A stretch of 64,000 nucleotides of DNA from BCD1 sp965230565 (GTDB taxonomy: Bacteria; Bacteroidota; Bacteroidia; Chitinophagales; Saprospiraceae). The position numbers and the translations under genes are program-made. Positions 63,621-64,000 of this stretch are shown piece by piece. The notes under the pieces are model-generated. The model worked only from the letters and a program-made list of their open reading frames with translations, was not told where the DNA came from and ran no database searches. The stretch's first letter is position 1. Every line of letters begins with the position of its first letter. The DNA lies in assembly GCA_965230565.1 (NCBI GenBank), contig CBDDLH010000016.1, forward strand, positions 2,356,001 to 2,420,000. The letters are read 5' to 3'.

Positions 63621-64000
63621 TCAAAAGGAATTTACCGGCAGATAGACGCGGAATCCAAGATTCCACCATTCTGTATATTCGGTTAAAAACCCTTTATTTA
63701 AAGGTTGTGAGATCAGGGTGATATTTAATAAAACTTCAGAAAGTCCCTGGAACATTTTAACTCCAATGTGTCCCCTCAGTCCTCCAACTAATTGAGTATA
63801 GCCCCTTTGGGGTTCATCCACCTGGAATATTTTCCCAAAGGCCATTACTCCTACCCTAGCGCTCTTTTTTTGCAGTATATCATAATTAGCACTGATTTCT
63901 CCAAAGGAGGTGAGACTGTATATTTCGTTGTCAGCATTTTCCCAGGTCATTTTTCTATAGGATCCCGTTAAGCCAACCTCGAGTCTCTGCAGTACTTTAA
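63621..64000 (-). CDS. Outer-membrane barrel-like protein, partial (cut by window edge)
   Basis: The frame is open to the window end and reads upstream of the internal Met (63950) into KVLQRLEVGLTGSYRK, so the true start lies outside. The visible 126 residues are beta-rich (GEISANYDILQKKSARVGVM, GLRGHIGVKMFQGLSEVLLN) and end VYLPVNSF with a terminal Phe. It likely forms a barrel and pairs in an operon with the downstream gene at 62931. Confidence 0.65.
   Translation of the reverse strand, partial: KVLQRLEVGLTGSYRKMTWENADNEIYSLTSFGEISANYDILQKKSARVGVMAFGKIFQVDEPQRGYTQLVGGLRGHIGVKMFQGLSEVLLNITLISQPLNKGFLTEYTEWWNLGFRVYLPVNSF

Overview
The window comes from a Bacteroidota chromosome, most likely a member of the Saprospiria (Lewinella/Haliscomenobacter-like). 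Several signs agree: secreted proteins with type IX secretion system (T9SS) C-terminal sorting domains or a gliding-motility (CHU_C) tail, SprB, HYR and PKD-like repeat modules, a SusC/SusD pair, LytS/LytTR signalling, and -7 promoter elements of the form TAnnTTTG. I see no rRNA, tRNA, CRISPR array, prophage or intact insertion sequence. The content is mostly ordinary housekeeping and cell-surface genes with a repeat-rich intergenic fraction.

Layout. 0-7 kb: end of a MacB-type ABC exporter, an SprB-repeat surface protein, an exported intradiol dioxygenase with a T9SS tail, and a LytS/LytTR two-component pair. 7-11.3 kb: SulP anion transporter and UvrD/PcrA helicase. 12-16 kb: two tandem DUF3857/transglutaminase-like proteins. 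16-18 kb: a repeat-rich spacer and a small HYR-like secreted protein. 18-24 kb: GbsR-type regulator, gcvT, a MerR/TipAS regulator with a textbook 19-bp-spacer promoter, a YCII protein and a patatin-barrel protein. 24.4-31.3 kb: a giant adhesin-like gene with twelve 216-bp tandem repeats, whose 3' part is broken by at least four frame changes. 31.5-39.3 kb: HEAT-cyclophilin lipoprotein, PBP1A, rfbD, obg and adk. 39.5-44.5 kb: tsaE, alanine dehydrogenase, a TRIC-type channel, a membrane patatin and a tiny membrane protein. 44.5-50.2 kb: an exported DNase I-fold protein, a CotH-kinase/lamin-tail T9SS protein and a diheme cytochrome c lipoprotein. 50.5-58.5 kb: a DUF2064 nucleotidyl/glycosyltransferase, SusC/SusD, a sodium:solute symporter and an atypical metallophosphoesterase, which look like one uptake locus. 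58.7-64 kb: a PLAT-like and a jacalin-like secreted protein sharing one upstream operator, a multi-domain membrane protein, and two outer-membrane barrel-like proteins, the last cut by the window edge.

The most interesting signals are regulatory and repetitive. An identical inverted repeat sits 49 nt ahead of the -7 element of both lectin-like genes, implying a shared activator. A 168-bp near-symmetric palindrome lies at 61.0-61.2 kb. A palindrome built on AGAAATACTATT occurs four times, always 3' of a gene. The frame changes in the adhesin are tightly clustered. No clearly new multi-gene system is provable from sequence alone; the lectin-like pair with its shared operator is the best candidate.
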